DNA from: Seriola aureovittata
Lineage: Eukaryota; Chordata; Actinopteri; Carangiformes; Carangidae
Length of the DNA stretch: 64,000 nucleotides
Direction: 5' to 3'
NCBI RefSeq assembly: GCF_021018895.1
Contig: NC_079375.1
Span: 10,758,732-10,822,731 of the forward strand
Position 1 is the first letter of the stretch. The number at the start of each line of letters is the position of its first letter. This document shows positions 11,731 through 26,127 of this stretch, one piece after another. The position numbers and the translations under genes were made by a program. The notes beneath the pieces are model-generated. The model did no database searches, was not told the origin of the DNA, and was given only the letters and a program-made list of their open reading frames with translations.

Positions 11731-12973
11731 AAACTGTCAAGGTATAAGTCTCTTCATTCAGCAAATTACTGTTTTTATAAATGTCAAATAAATGTTCAAA
11801 TTAGAAATAAAAAATAAAACACAGATTAGAACTGCTGCTATTTGTGGTCACAAAAATCCCTGTTAAAAAGACATGGCCTGTGATTATAGGACTATTATTG
11901 TATTTTTTGCTATGGATTTGGACTGTCATCAAATGTGGGCAACACGATGGTCTTAAATCATGAATTTTAAAACCCATTAAACAGTGATATAAACACATTT
12001 AGATGCTGTCACTGTGTCAGTTGAAATGCTCACTTTAGTTAAACAGTACCATTTTGATGCCATTTTAACATGTAAATGCCCGGCACCCTGTTTCTTATCA
12101 GTTTGGTATCACTTCTAGTGCAACAAATACAAAATAAAATAAAGGTTTATCACATCAGGCAACAGCATAAAAAACTGACCAATAAAGAGAAAACAAGCTC
12201 ATAAATATTCACAAATGCTGTGTTTCAAAGATGGCTCATCAAGGCAGACAACTCTTTAAAATAAGACACTTTTCTTTTAAGACACAATGTACCAATAAAT
12301 GGCAGCTTCACACACACGCACACAACCTTAAATACACTCGCTCAGGTTTCTCTGGATCTTTGTATTTGAAATTTCTCTGGAGCAGCAGATGAATTGCTGC
12401 ACGAGACTCAATTATCTCATTCAATAAAGATCAATCCTACACACATCTTCATCCTGCGCTAAAGTATCATAACTGCTCCAGTTAAATTTAGACAAGTCAG
12501 GCTCGTTTCATGTAATTCCGCTAAGCTCCATCGTGCATTGTTCCCACAGGTGTCTCTATTTTAACCTTCAACATGTGCTCATTTTTGTACCCATGTCGTC
12601 CAAACTGTAAAGACAACCATGTGAAATCGTCCTCCTACAGGGCCAGCTCTGTTTCCACTGTGGTCTCGTCTCTGCACAGTGTCACCATGGCAGCCTCACA
12701 AGTCAGACATAACAAGACACAACTAGTGTTCTTTTTTTTTGGATTTTGTTGTTGTTGTTGTTGATAGGAGAGAGAGAGCACATTGGGGTTCAGATAAGAA
12801 ATGTGTGCTGTAACATCCTTATAGGGACTGATAAAATCCATCCCGACACATTTCGTTATGATGTTGTGTTCTCACAGACGGGTTGTTGAATTAATATCAT
12901 CACCATGTTCAAGTTTGAGGAGCGCCTCCGTTGTTTTTCTGGGGGGGGTTTTCCTCATGGATAATGTCTAAAA

Positions 12974-13120
12974 TCATACTGAAGAGATGTTGCCGCTGGA
13001 TTGAGGCCGCCTGAGCCCCCCGCGGGCTCGGATGGTGATCTGAGTGATACTTCTCTTGGCTGGGGTGAGATGATTTTGATTGTGACATTTCCACAGCCAC
13101 CTTCGCAGCTCTGTCTGGAC
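12974..13120 (-). CDS. ghrhr: ghrhr exon 13: cytoplasmic tail
   Basis: 147 nt after acceptor [31 protein letters not shown] then [20 protein letters not shown] and SSGNISSV, stop TGA at 12,974-12,976. Other frames here look open but do not join the TM7 exon in phase. Starts as VxTE, like the human tail, and is of similar length. Confidence 0.88.
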   Translation of the reverse strand, partial: VQTELRRWLWKCHNQNHLTPAKRSITQITIRARGGLRRPQSSGNISSV

Positions 13121-16100
13121 CTGGAGACAAACATGTGTGAAATAATGCCAGACAAGGGTTATATAGAGAAATATTTCTCAGAGGGAGAGCTGTACAGGAA
13201 GCAGAAATAGTATTACTGGTTTAGTTAAAGCCAAGACGTGTTCAATTGACATACTTCTCACTTTTGCGCCACCCAGTGGAAGTATCAGAAAACACAGTGT
13301 CAGACAGTGTTGCATACTGTGCAATTTACAGAAAGTAACAGAAGTTGCAGACAGTTATAACATGTCAAAGATGGCTGTTAGAGCTTCTTGTTGGCCTGAA
13401 CAGTGATGAATAAATGAGTCATTGCAATTTGTATTTCTTTATTTCCATGCACACATGGTGAAAAAAATAGTTTTCTTCACAGAAGATTAACTCAACTAAT
13501 GGGAGTATTTCTTCCTCCAGAGCAGCTCTGTAAGACAAATGTTTATTTGATTTTTGTATAACAAACATTCACCTACCTCTCCATTCATGAAACAGTAAAG
13601 GAGTGCCACCACAAATCCCTACAACACAAGAGACAGTGGTAACTGTTTTAAAATCATATAAAAGAACTTGTTAACAAAGCAGCTCTTGGGTGTAATTTCT
13701 CAGATTTAATTCGATGTGATTTTTGAAGATCAATCTCAGATTCTCCTATGAGTTGTATCTGATGGTCGGGACAAATTACCTCTAGTTGTAGGACTAGTTG
13801 CAGTTTTATATGGTAGGCTATTATTTCTATCTGAGCACACAGATTAGCCAACCAACACATAATAGCCCATTTAGTAAAAATGCAGTGACCTTTCCCTACA
13901 AAGCTTTCCCTTATACAAATTTTAGCAAGCCATAAATACATGAATCGCTATCTCCAGACTCAGCACCTGCGCCCCTTAGAATGACTACCCCACCCCTTCA
14001 GTAAAGGTTTAATTTGAATTAGGCTATTTTATATTATTTAGTTAGTTATTTATTTTTTTTATTTATGTATTTATTTTCTATTTTCATTTCATTTTAAAGT
14101 ACATATAGATAATTCATATTTCGCTAAAATCCAAGTCATCTTATGGCAATTCAATTTCAAATCCACATAAATCCACTTGATTGGTTGTCTGAGTGAGTGA
14201 GCGCTTAATAAACTAAGTGTTGCGTTGTTTGTGTGGACCCCAAGTTGGCAACTTTCCCACGGTGTTTGAAGTAGCTTTGCTAGCTTAGTTTGCTATCTGG
14301 CTTTTAGCAAACAAAATGGACATCCGAAAATGGATTAAGAAAAGAAAAAAAAACAGGGAAGAGGAGGACCCTGGGACTAGCATAACCAGCACTGAGCAGC
14401 TAGCCGCTCAAGACAACACAGGCAAACCAGAAACATCGACGCAGTGGTCGCTGACGGTCCTGCTCAGCCTGCTACTGGTCACGTGAGCATTAACCTCGGC
14501 GATGAGAAACCAGCTCAGCCACCGTTAAGCATGTCCCAAACAAACAGCAGAACCATTATGTGTGTTCACAACTTCGGCTTTAGCAACTGGAAACATGCTA
14601 CAAACAAAGCAAAAGGGTTTAGCAGACATGCTAACAGTAAAGAGCATCAAACGTGTGGCTTTTCAGAAAGAGACAGTTGCCATGTTCAACAGGCAATTAA
14701 ATTTCAACACCGGTCAAATCCGTCCAGCTCTCTTGAAACCGCCTGTACGTCTCTGCAATTGTAGACATAATTGACTTCCTAGTCCCAAACGCGTTGCCAT
14801 TGAGGGGATCAATAGATGCAGTTGATAACCGAGATCAAGTGGGTCTTTAAAGACACTTGGACACTGTGTCATTCCGAAATCACACACACTTGTGGAGTTT
14901 ATGGCAGACATTGAAACCACAAGAACAAGCGCTGATGAGGAAATCGAGGCTGTTGAAAACAAAGTTTTGAGGCTGATGGACCCAGCCAACAAGGCGCTGC
15001 AAGCTGAACACACTGACCTCATCCGTGCAGTTCAGCTCATTCAAAGTGCCTCTTGTTTGCCTTTGACATCTGACGAAGAATTTGTGAAACTGTGGACAGA
15101 CAGTTCATGTGATTGTCAGGTTCCTGCTCCTCCAAAACGACAGCGCCACGCACCAAAGGCGCTGCAACACTGGTGGTGGACGAGACTATGGGCCAGCAAG
15201 AGCAGGACATTGAACACGTGTGCAAAAGGCTGTTTTTGGCATTATCCACTATATGCTGGGAGAGACGGTCGCATCACAAGTACATGGAGGCCTTGAGTGT
15301 GCTAGACCCTGGCAGTGGGATTTTTTTTTGGGATGCAGGGAAAGTGAAACCATTACTGGATTTAGCCAAGAGCAATACGGATGACTCGCAGTTCACTGTT
15401 GCGCCGAGTGGCGAGAGAGTAACTCTAGGCCTTCTTGTCTCCGGTTACATGCACTGACATTTGGGGCTTCAATTGCTGTGTGTGAGAATATAATTTCTCC
15501 GCACTGAAGAATGTATTTTCCGAGCATAGCCAGTTTAAACAAGAGTGGAGGGGTCTTCTTCCGAGGAGATTCAACTCATCATCGAAGACTTCAACTGTAT
15601 TGAGTCAAGGTGGGATTGATTTCTTTATTCATGTTTTAGTGCTGTGTTGGTCGTGGGATGCTTATATTTGTTTGGGAAGCCTATTCTGTTAGCTTACTGC
15701 TTATGTCACTAATAGTTTTGTTAATTTTATAACAGACAACATACAGGAGAGGACCCCCACCACCCCATTTATTTTCCTCTGGCGCCGGGTCTGTCCAGAC
15801 TGGAGTTTTTCCAAATTATTTTTAAGGTTAGGTCAAGTTTCTGATGCAGATCCAATTGAAAACCGGTTCCAAATTGTGCGAATCATCGTAATCGAAAATC
15901 CCCGGCATTATTAATTCCGTTTATCGATTCCTGCACGTTTTCTATAGCCGATCAGACCTGTACGCTCGCTACGCAAGTTGCGTTGGCCTCCGGAAATTAA
16001 GCAACGCCCCAAATCCGCGTCGCCTAGTTGTAGTTTACAGCGCACCTCTCTGTAGTCTGTCCTGCTAACATGTAGCCTGGCTGTGCCTCTCTTGGTTTCT

Positions 16101-19100
16101 GTGTGTCTTGCGTGACGCTTTCAGAGCTGTTGTGTGACTTTGTGTCTGGCAAAAGTTAGAGTGAAATACAAATTGTTATCATGTTTGATAAAAGACTACG
16201 GGCTACGGTGTTTGTATAAGCTGGTGAAACTCCTACTTTCAGGCAGCAACCTCTGAGGACCAGTCCAGACAGTTTATGGCGCACATCATTTTAAAACAAC
16301 ACAAGGAGTATATAGTCTCCCAGTAAAGGTTTAGTAACAACTCTGGACTAATGCAAGATGGATTTATAATGAATATTCTTTAAGTGAAATGTTGATTAGC
16401 TGGGCAATATGGACGCACATCTCTCAGTAAATTACAAACATCATGTATTCAGACAAGCCATAGGAGCTATTAAGAGTATTTTATATTTGAACATTTCTAA
16501 AAGGAAATCTTGGGGAGCCCATTTGAATGAGCCTGATACAACTGATAAAACGTATAATAAAGCTGTAGTCATATAGGCTTATATTTACATTTTATAGCCA
16601 AAGCTAAGTCAGATGTGACTTACCTGTGTAGGCCTAATCTTTTTCACACAGAAAATTGATCAGGTATCGTTAAGGGAATCAAGGAAGCAGAATTGATAAT
16701 GACATTGGTATAAATCTTATAAATTCCCATCCTTGCTCCCATTTCTTGTCATCTCTCTAATAATAAACACATCTTTAATAAAGGCATAAAAATGCATAAA
16801 AAGTAGATTTTTGTTTTTGTTTTTTTAAATTCCAGTAGATGGTAGTAGGCCACAGGTGTAAATAATATAAATAATGAATTAAATTGTGCGTGCTGGATCA
16901 CTGTCACCTGAATAGAACAAAGCCATAGTAACACATGCCTCTCCCTTATTAACAAATAATTTGTTGTCTGTCTTAACAGATTTTGTGTACCTTGACTCTT
17001 TATTCTGCTCCTTCTCTATTTTTTTATACCTGAAAAGAGCCCAGTCCAAGCTCGATGTAGAGTCTGGCTGCTACCCCAGTGTTCTCAGGCAGGAAGGCAA
17101 ATACAGTGTAATGCATCCCAAACAGAGGAATGAGGAACAGGGTGGATTTAGCCAGCCTCCTGAGGGAAGCAAAAGCAGAAGAATGAAAGAAAGAAGAAAG
17201 ATTAGACATAAGTCCACATAATGATGTAAAAGCTTTTGGAGGTTTGAAACCTTTGCCTTTAATTACTGAGGCCAAGCAGTTAGATATAAAGTTTTAAATG
17301 GCAGAGACAAAGCAATACATAGCAAAATACATCGTTCTGCATCAGTCTCATAAAGGCCGAACTAGTGACATCAAATCTTCATTACACTGACATTTAAAAT
17401 AGCGCCATCATCAGGCCAATCCGGGGAGGAGATTGAAATGTCAAAACACAAAACCCAGATGCATTGTGCTCAACGCCTGGTTCAGATCAGATCAGTGATG
17501 TCTAAGTATTATGGAAATGTTGCCATTTAATATTTAGTGACATTATCATGTTGCACCAACTTGCTACAAGTCATGTGGCTTGGAAAGAGCAGCCCCCACC
17601 TCTGCTCCATCCACAAAAACCTTTAGATAGGTATCCTCATTTACTCTCTTCATCTTCCCTTTCTCATGTGTCTTCTTTTGAGTCACTGCGGTTTTAAACA
17701 AGCTGGGAACACATCTGCACAAATGAAAAGCAATCCAGAACATAGTCAGTCTATCAAAGATTAATGAACAGCAGGGAATCTAACCCCTGACAGAGATGTC
17801 TGCACATTTTCTTTTGTTCGCCGATGATCATAATAGAATCAAAGCTGTCAGGTTGTTACACTTAGTAGGACATGACGATTTAGTCATCAGAATATTCAAA
17901 ATAAACAAAATAATCACTTGGATAACGTCACAGCCTTGGCTGTTCAAAGAGTAAAGATTAAAATAATAATAATGAAAATAAATAAATAAATAAAACAAGG
18001 CTTATTTTAAAGCCTATAATAGGATTTGGTTGTCTTTTGTCACACCTGGGATTTGTGCTTTTGTGTTAGCACCACAGGTCTGTCTGAATCAGATTGAAGT
18101 GTATAAGACACAGATGAAGCTTTTGAAAGTGTGAGACACTCATTGAACCGGTGGAACAATCCTGTCGCACAGTGATGGAGGAGACATCTATTTCTGGTAT
18201 CAGCTGCTATTTTTATGTCCCCCTCATTGTAAATTAATTCAGCTGAGCTGGAATCTGCACCACCCAAACATTAAAAGGAAGGCAGACTTCGTTCAGGTGA
18301 AGCAGGATTTCTGGGCTCTCCACAGCAGATTCATATATAGGAAGCACTTTCTCTCTCTTTCTTAAAGAATGCAGCATTTTGTCAAAAGGTGTCTTCTCTA
18401 TCCCTCTTCATGCTAAACTCTTAAAACAAACCGCCATTCATTTCTGAGACATTAATTTCTCACTCAGCAGTTTTACCTAAACACTGAATAACTGCTGCAT
18501 AGTTTAAAAGTGGCTCCAAAAAGGCTTAGCCTTAATCCACTGCCAGCATTGATGAATGTCTCTCTAATGAGAGGAAGCTTGGTTTATCATTTAATTCCTG
18601 CATTGAACCTGAGCATATTTGATGTTTTTGACCTTCCTGCATTTGCACATGTAAAAATGTATCCGGTGTTTGTTATCGCTGAATTTAAAGTAGTTATCAT
18701 CTAAGAGGTCAAAGGGTCAGATTAATTCCTGAACTTCTGGCTTTTACCCAACAAATTTCACTGCAGCTTGCAGACGACTGTTTGTGAATATTCAAGTGTG
18801 AATTTGGTTTCAGTATTTCTTTTACAAAAGAGGAATTGACACGCCTAATCTATAGTGAGATGCTGGCTCACAGGCAGACATCAAAGACAGAAGCAGAAAG
18901 GCGTACATTTATAACTCCAATACAATCTTGAAAAAAGCTTCAGATTGTATCATCATGGTAGAGCAGCTCTCCACTCCATTCCTCAGTCTTTCATTTATCA
19001 TTGCAGTGCATTTTCTGAATATAAAGTTTGACCTTTTACTTTTAGCCACTTTGTGTTTTAAACTGTTAAAATCGTGATTTTTACAGATTGAAATTTGTGT

Positions 19101-22100
19101 TTTTATGACTTTTCAATCTCAGTATAACCAACATGACTGTAATTTGCTGAGATTCATCAGTAAGAGTCAGTGTGCAATAAGGTGACGCATTATGATATAA
19201 TTCTTAAATATAGAAGGTGTAATCAGTGTGGTGTATTATTAGTTTTTAATTAACAGATAACATTTTAAAGTTTTTTAAATTTAAAGTTGGTTCTTTCCTG
19301 TTTAAACACTAAAGGATATTTTCTTGGACTTGAGAGACCTGGAGGTAAAGTCAAGATCCCATATGGAGCATTGTTTTTTAGTTAAGGCAGACTACTGAAG
19401 TAGGGCCTATCAGATTGGCATCACCTGCTTCTTTTGTCCCTCACTATCATCCCATCATGCCAGCTTATTTTCAGGTGTAGCCTGCCTTTATACCCTGACA
19501 CTGACCCTCACAGTTGCTCTGTTGACACTCCAACACCGTTTGCTGCTGCTGCTCCTTCCACCACCCCCAAACTCTTCTTACCTTCCTCTTGTGTTGAAGC
19601 TTTTGGTATGGCTGACTTAACTGAGATATAATATTCATGAGACTTTGTTAAGTAGGGATTAGTTCTCCCAGCAGAATCATTGTTGCTGCTTGAATTCTTA
19701 AAGAGCTTAAGAGAATTGTACTCTGTATCTAACATACACCCATTTCAAATCAAATCAAATCAAATTTATTTATAAAGCACATTTAAAACAAAAGCTGTTG
19801 ACCAAAGTGCTGTACAATCAGTAACATAAAAACAACACAGCAAGAACACAAACTGGTGAAAACAGACAGAAAAGGCCAAAGAATAAAAATGTGTTTTAAG
19901 ATGTGATTTAAAAACAGGCAGTCAGGGTAAATGATTAGTTGCTTTACAGAAGTAACTCTGGCTGAACTCAAATTATTGTTGTATGAGTGGTAAAATCAAT
20001 ATCTAGCTCAGTTTGTTGTGACTCACATAAAATGTCCAGTGTCGCTGTTCCCAGTCATGGCTGATGATTTCAGCTTTTGAACCAGAATCCGGATTACGTT
20101 GATGAAGATGACTATGTTGACCTGGCAGAGATACATGCACACATATGCACAATTAAACAAATAAATAAACCACCCCAAATACACAGAGACAGAGAAAGAA
20201 AACACAAAACATTTTGATGCCAATAAATCTGCTGAAACCTGCAACAATCCCACTTTGGCAAACCAAACTGTAATACGATGTGTGTTAAATTTATCCGAAT
20301 TTGTGAATAAAAGGGAATATTAGTAGACTCACATTCCCCCCAACAGTGATTGTTTACTCATATCTTAGCAGGTGGAACCGAAGGGCAATAATGATACTTT
20401 CCAAAACGGAAATCAAAAAATCCTGCACATTGTCTAACTTATATTAAACAATTTATTGCGACGATTTGGCCCTGGACCTTCATCAGGCAAACGGTTCTCC
20501 AACCAGCCAATCGCCTTATCCAAAGTGGAAGATAAATTGAATAGGCGAGTTTATTAAAACTTCATACTTATTTGTACAAAAGTGTCCATAATGCATGTAT
20601 TACGGTCCTCTACAAGATAGATCATATAAATATAATGTCCAGAGGTTTGTGCAATATCAACACAAAAGTCAGGTTACAGGACAGAAGGAACCAGAAGGTA
20701 TATATTCATATTCATACATCCAAAACATCAACATCAAGAATCCGGTTGCATGAAAAAAGGAGCCAGGTGGTGTATATATACATATTCATATTTCTACATA
20801 TCCGGAACCGTGTGGAGCTAGATAAGAACAAAAAACTTTTTCGAAAAATACGAAGAAAACTATTTTTGCTGCAAGTTAGACCATGTGCAGAATTTTTTTA
20901 TTGCCACTTTGGATCCACTCATTCTTTTCCTACGCCACACCTGCCTCACAAAATAGATGTGCAAAGTTTTCTCCTGCTCCAAACCCAAAAACAAACGCGC
21001 AAACTGTAAGGCTTATCTATCTGCTCAAACTTAAGCATACTACCTGTCATGTATGTAGCCACCAAGAGCATATTTAACCACTTTTTACAATATTGTAGGA
21101 CAGAAAGCTTGACAGGTGCAACAGTAACCCTGGCGGTGCAGGGTGTAGCTAACAGTCAGTTAGAGTTCCTGTTTCATAGCTGTCCACTCACCAGCAGCGA
21201 CGCTGTTATTGGTCCTTTAATAATCCACCAAATTTCAACTTTGTCTGTGTCGTCCCAGCAACTACAATTAAAGCCAAATAAAATTGAATTAGACATTTAA
21301 AATGATGTTGCAATCAAATCAAAATACAAACACTGTAAGAATTACTACTACTTGTTCTTCTGTTAAACATACAGTAGCACATATCTATATCATATCATGA
21401 AATGTAATTGCATGAAAACTGAGGTTGCTTTGCTGCACGTAATGTAATATGTCGTACCCTCTGTCATCATAGAAGAATCTGGTCAACACCCAAAGTATGA
21501 GAACTGTTGACGGGAGCCCTACAACGTAAGAGCAGAGATTAATTATTCATGCGCTGTCAAATAAAATTAATCCGAATGATAATTGAGCCCCAACGCACAT
21601 TCAGTGCACTTTTTATGAAAATGTTGTTAGGTATATGAAACATCGTGTTTACTGTGTGAATCCAATTTATCTGTGTCCCACTTGCATCTCCATGACAAAA
21701 AAAGAAACAGACACAGGATAAAAGCAGGAGACATGAGAGAAAGCAGCATTGTACAAACCGGAAAGAATCTGATAAGACACATAAGAGCCACTCTGGATAC
21801 TAAGTGAGCACTAATATATACACACACAGACACACAAACATACACCTCAGGTTCCTTGTCAGGTTGTAAAAACACACATACTCCGCACAGAGATATTTAT
21901 TTTCAGATTTTCCTCAGCAACAAGTGCATAGCGTTATGTTTTTACCAGGTTTGAATGTTTTGTTTGTTCATATGGCTGTATAGAGAGAACAGCATGTGTT
22001 ACCACAACTAACCATTGGAAATCTCATGTATGTGGAATGTAGATTTGGCATTACCAGTGGCATTTAAAAATGCAGTATTAATTTTGACAAAAAGTCAAGG

Positions 22101-25100
22101 TCTCATATCATATCTGATAGAAATGATGTCCAGTTGTCTTTGTACGTCATCATTAGGTGAAACTGGTGTTATCTTTACCCAGTCCTCAGTCTTTACTCAA
22201 GAGTCTAGAGCAGTGGTTCCCAACCTATGGGCTGTGAAGGTATTGCAAGTGGCCCAACAAATCATTTGCAAAACAGAATAGTTTTGGTAAAAAGAATTTA
22301 AGTATTATTAAAATATATATATATATAATGTTTTACAATGTCTTAAAACAAAATGACTTTTGATTAAAAACATTATTTTTGTTTTTTTCAGACTAAGGCC
22401 TATCAATGTGATAAACCATTTTTAGGAATGCTTAAGTTGTCAAAGGCTGGACCACTTTTCCGCTGGACCACATTGTATACTTGTATTGTTACGGAGTGGG
22501 CTGCCAACATTTCTGAGATTTTAAAGTGGGCAATAAGTTGGAAAAGGTTGGCATGGAGGCAAGAGCTGAGATAATCTAAAATTACAACATGTTCAATCTT
22601 CTTTATTAAAGAGGGCTTTACTACTGTTAGTGTCCTATGGACTTTCTCCATACTCATGGCATGAAGTCTTCTGGAAAATTCTGGGAAGCTCTTTCAGATT
22701 TAGTTGAACAGTGATTTATGGACGGAGGCGAAACACTTTACTTCCCTCCCTCCTGTCAAAGCAGGATAGGGTTGATATTAGAAACTCGGCCCTCCAAAGT
22801 CTGCAGTTGCCAATTCCAACATCCTCCTGTCTCCAACCCTCAGTGACTCTCTGTAGAATGTCCAAGCAAGTCAAACAAGTGTGTCTAGTCAATACAACAC
22901 GGAAAACCTACAAAACCTCCTCACTGGAAGGATTATGTCTGCCTGAATGCTGAGGAACCAGCTATTCTGTAATGAGACTGATTCAACCAATGCTTGTTCC
23001 CTACTGGGTCTGCTCAGATGGACACCGGGTGATTTGAGCTGACGGCCCGCTGTCACACTTCACCACATCCTGCCATGTGTTCCAGGTCTTATTGATTCTT
23101 AACAGTAGGTGAACTGGAGTATAAAAAGTCCAGCATGACCTTCATTTGTAGGGACCTTTATAGTAGTTTTGTCAGCTGTATGTGCTGTCACAGATATTGG
23201 CTAAAACCTTTATGAACTAAGATATCTCACTTGGAAATTTCTGCTTCTGTCTCTACAACATCATAGCAGTCATGCTACCGTATCTCACCTTCACTGCTGC
23301 GCTAAACAGAACTGGTAGATGTCCTCTGGGCCCCTATAGAGTCTGAATTATACTGTAAAACTGTGGTAACCGGAGAAAGAGGCTGTGGAACTTCATTAGC
23401 AGCACTCGAGAGTACAGGCTGAAACAGGAAAACATGCAACAAACAGGAAACAATACAGACAATGGAATGGGAATAGGAAGACAGTATAAATCAGATGAGT
23501 GAGCAACACAGGATGACACAAAGGGGAAGCCTTTAAAACATCCGTAGAAAGCTCAGGAAAACAAAAGATACCAGAGAAAACAGAGGGAGAGCTATGGAAA
23601 CAAGAGCAAGTGCAGCTGCGGTCACTGCTGAGGCAGTTGACTGTAAATAAAACAATGGCAAATTCTTGGGAATTAATTAAATAGATCTCCAACCTATGAA
23701 TGTGCTGCGTATTAACATGGGGAGACAATATAGTGAATCACTTTACAATATAATTCAGTGTATTGTGTTACAACAGAACAAACAACAGGTTTGGTCAAAA
23801 ATTACCAGCTGAATCTGACTGTTTCAAGCATCTATAATAATATTTGCTGATTGGATTGTGTTTTATTATCGCTATTATTGTTTTGTGCTATTTATTTGGA
23901 AGAGTGTGCTGTCACTATTTCATTTGCCAACCAGTTCATGTAGCAAAGATGCAAAGTGAATAAACAACTCAGCAGCACTGACTGAAAAACAGGAAGGCAT
24001 GGTCATATTAATGTTTCTGTTTGACGAAATTTACCCGCACATGTACAGTGTTCACGACATGTGGGAGTGAAGATAACGATGAAAGAGACTCCCGTGTTTA
24101 TGACTTGTGAATATTCACGTGATCAGAAAACTTGAGATAGCAGCTGTCAGTCCTCTTGTGCTGCTGCTTCTCATGGATTCCAGCTGTCTTAATCAATAAA
24201 CGCTAATTAGACAGACAAACATGTCATTCAGGACGTGTGAGGGTTAAAACTACCGCATTTGTTCAATGTAGCACTATGTTAAATTTCTGCTTTAATTGCC
24301 TATAACAATGCACTTTGGCGGGCATGATATATGCATGTTTGTTCACCTCTATTCTTTTTAGCACCAAGTCAAACAGGAAAAAAAAACTTTCCCTGTCATA
24401 ATTATGAATTTGATGTTGGTGTGAACACTGTTTACTATTTATTAAGTTGAGAAACTGGTAATAACAGTAAATCTGATATGACATGAGAGTGGTATTTGCC
24501 CCAAAAAAGGATGTAATGTCACATATCTGATGCAGGTAATTAATAATAAATATTTCTCAGAGCAATCACAGACTCTAAGCAGCGTGTGAAAGTCATGCTA
24601 CAGTTTGTGGTCTGGTAGTGTGATAATGTACTTAATAATATAGTGATAAAACAAGCTAGAATAGTAGCTCCATTTTCAAACACATTCCTATTGTACGAGT
24701 GCATCCTCTCAGTCAAATTTATCATTGTTCGGCCATCAACTGAAGTGAATGAGATATGGAGCAAATATACTGGAAATGTAATGTGACTGCCTGCAGTTAG
24801 TTTACAGAGAGTGTTGCTTTCTCAGTTATCCAATGACAGCTAGAAACTTGACAGCCTCTAATGGATGCTGCACCTCTGACATTTCAAAATAAAAGTACAC
24901 AATAATATAGCTAACTATAAGATAAAAAAGCAAAAACCATTACCATAGTAAAATACAAAATAAAAAAGTATAACTCCACTGAAGTTCATTAACCGCTACC
25001 AACATAAACGACCTCTCCAACTGGCTGTCAAATTGCATTGTGGGTAAAGTAGGAATGAGGTTTTGACGTGTTTGAATGTGTGGAATAAAAATCTCTGGAT

Positions 25101-25892
25101 CTGTTGCATCTACTTAATAATTAGCCTATCCAATGCTAAAATCTTCATTCATTCCCCTATGATGTTAGCTTCTGAGACTGTAAAAGTTAATGTTAGGTCA
25201 TCTGGCTCCCAGACTGAGCTTATTGATGAAAGACAAATCCATCACTGAATGTTTGGCCTTCCAAAAATGTCAGGCTACTTGGTGGTTAAAGTCTCCACTT
25301 GTAATTCTCTGTCATATTATCCTGTCTTTCAGTGAGTGCTTTGTTTTTACTGATATTTATTCTTTAGACAGTTTTAAAACTTTTTGTTCCATAGGCAATT
25401 CATAAACTTCATAGTTTCCTTGTAAATTTGAAAGTGACACAATTTCCACACATAAATTTGATTTGTCACAAGTGACAGCTTTGAATATATTGTGTGTGTG
25501 TGCGTGTGTGTGTGCGTGTGTGTGCGTGTGTGTGCGTGTGTGTGTGCGTGTGTGTGCGTGTGTGCGTGTGTGTGCGTGTGTGTGTGTGTATATGTGGCAT
25601 ACAGAGCCATCAGTGGGTTGATATACCTACATTATTATTATTATTTACATGTTTAACATAATTTCCATTTAGTACAGCTCATGTTGAGAGTGTGGTGAAA
25701 ATTGTCCGTGTGTTTTATGATAAGGTAAGGTAAGGTTGGTTTATTGTTTGAAAAATGTAGTTTTATCTAGCAGTATGCAGTGTCTAACTCCGACCAGCAG
25801 CACTAGCGCATTCGCTACACTGTGTGTTCAGGGACAAGGGAAGTCTCGTGTGAACACGTTCAGAGAACGAGAACACACACTTCAGTGTGAAG

Positions 25893-25991
<99 letters not shown>

Positions 25992-26093
25992 TGAACGGTG
26001 ATGATAAAGTACATATGTTTGCTCTTTGCAAAACAAAATAAAAGACTTTCAAATTAAATGTGTAGTGGAGGGCAGCTTCACTCTGCACCACGC

Positions 26094-26127
<34 letters not shown>

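Larger units (their letters stand above)
9841..12973. other. convergent intergenic / ghrhr 3' flank
   Basis: Space between the 3' ends of adcyap1r1 (+) and ghrhr (-). It holds the three DNA-element copies listed separately plus A/T-rich sequence. Part of it adjoining 12,974 must be the ghrhr 3' UTR. No convincing - strand AATAAA close to the stop was picked out, so its end is unknown. Confidence 0.5.

Noticed and set aside
14714..15249. - strand ORFs of 70-102 codons
   Set aside because: Antisense shadows of the decayed hAT transposase, whose recognisable motifs are on the + strand.
20572..21009. 145-codon + strand ORF in a ghrhr intron
   Set aside because: Longest uninterrupted chance ORF of the area but with repeated HIH/YIF phrases from duplicated TATATTCATATTCATA-like DNA and no known domain.
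25736..26041. ORF of 101 codons across the TG47 repeat, and similar ORFs on both strands
   Set aside because: Val-Cys or His-Thr runs are simple translations of a dinucleotide repeat; no conserved sequence outside it.
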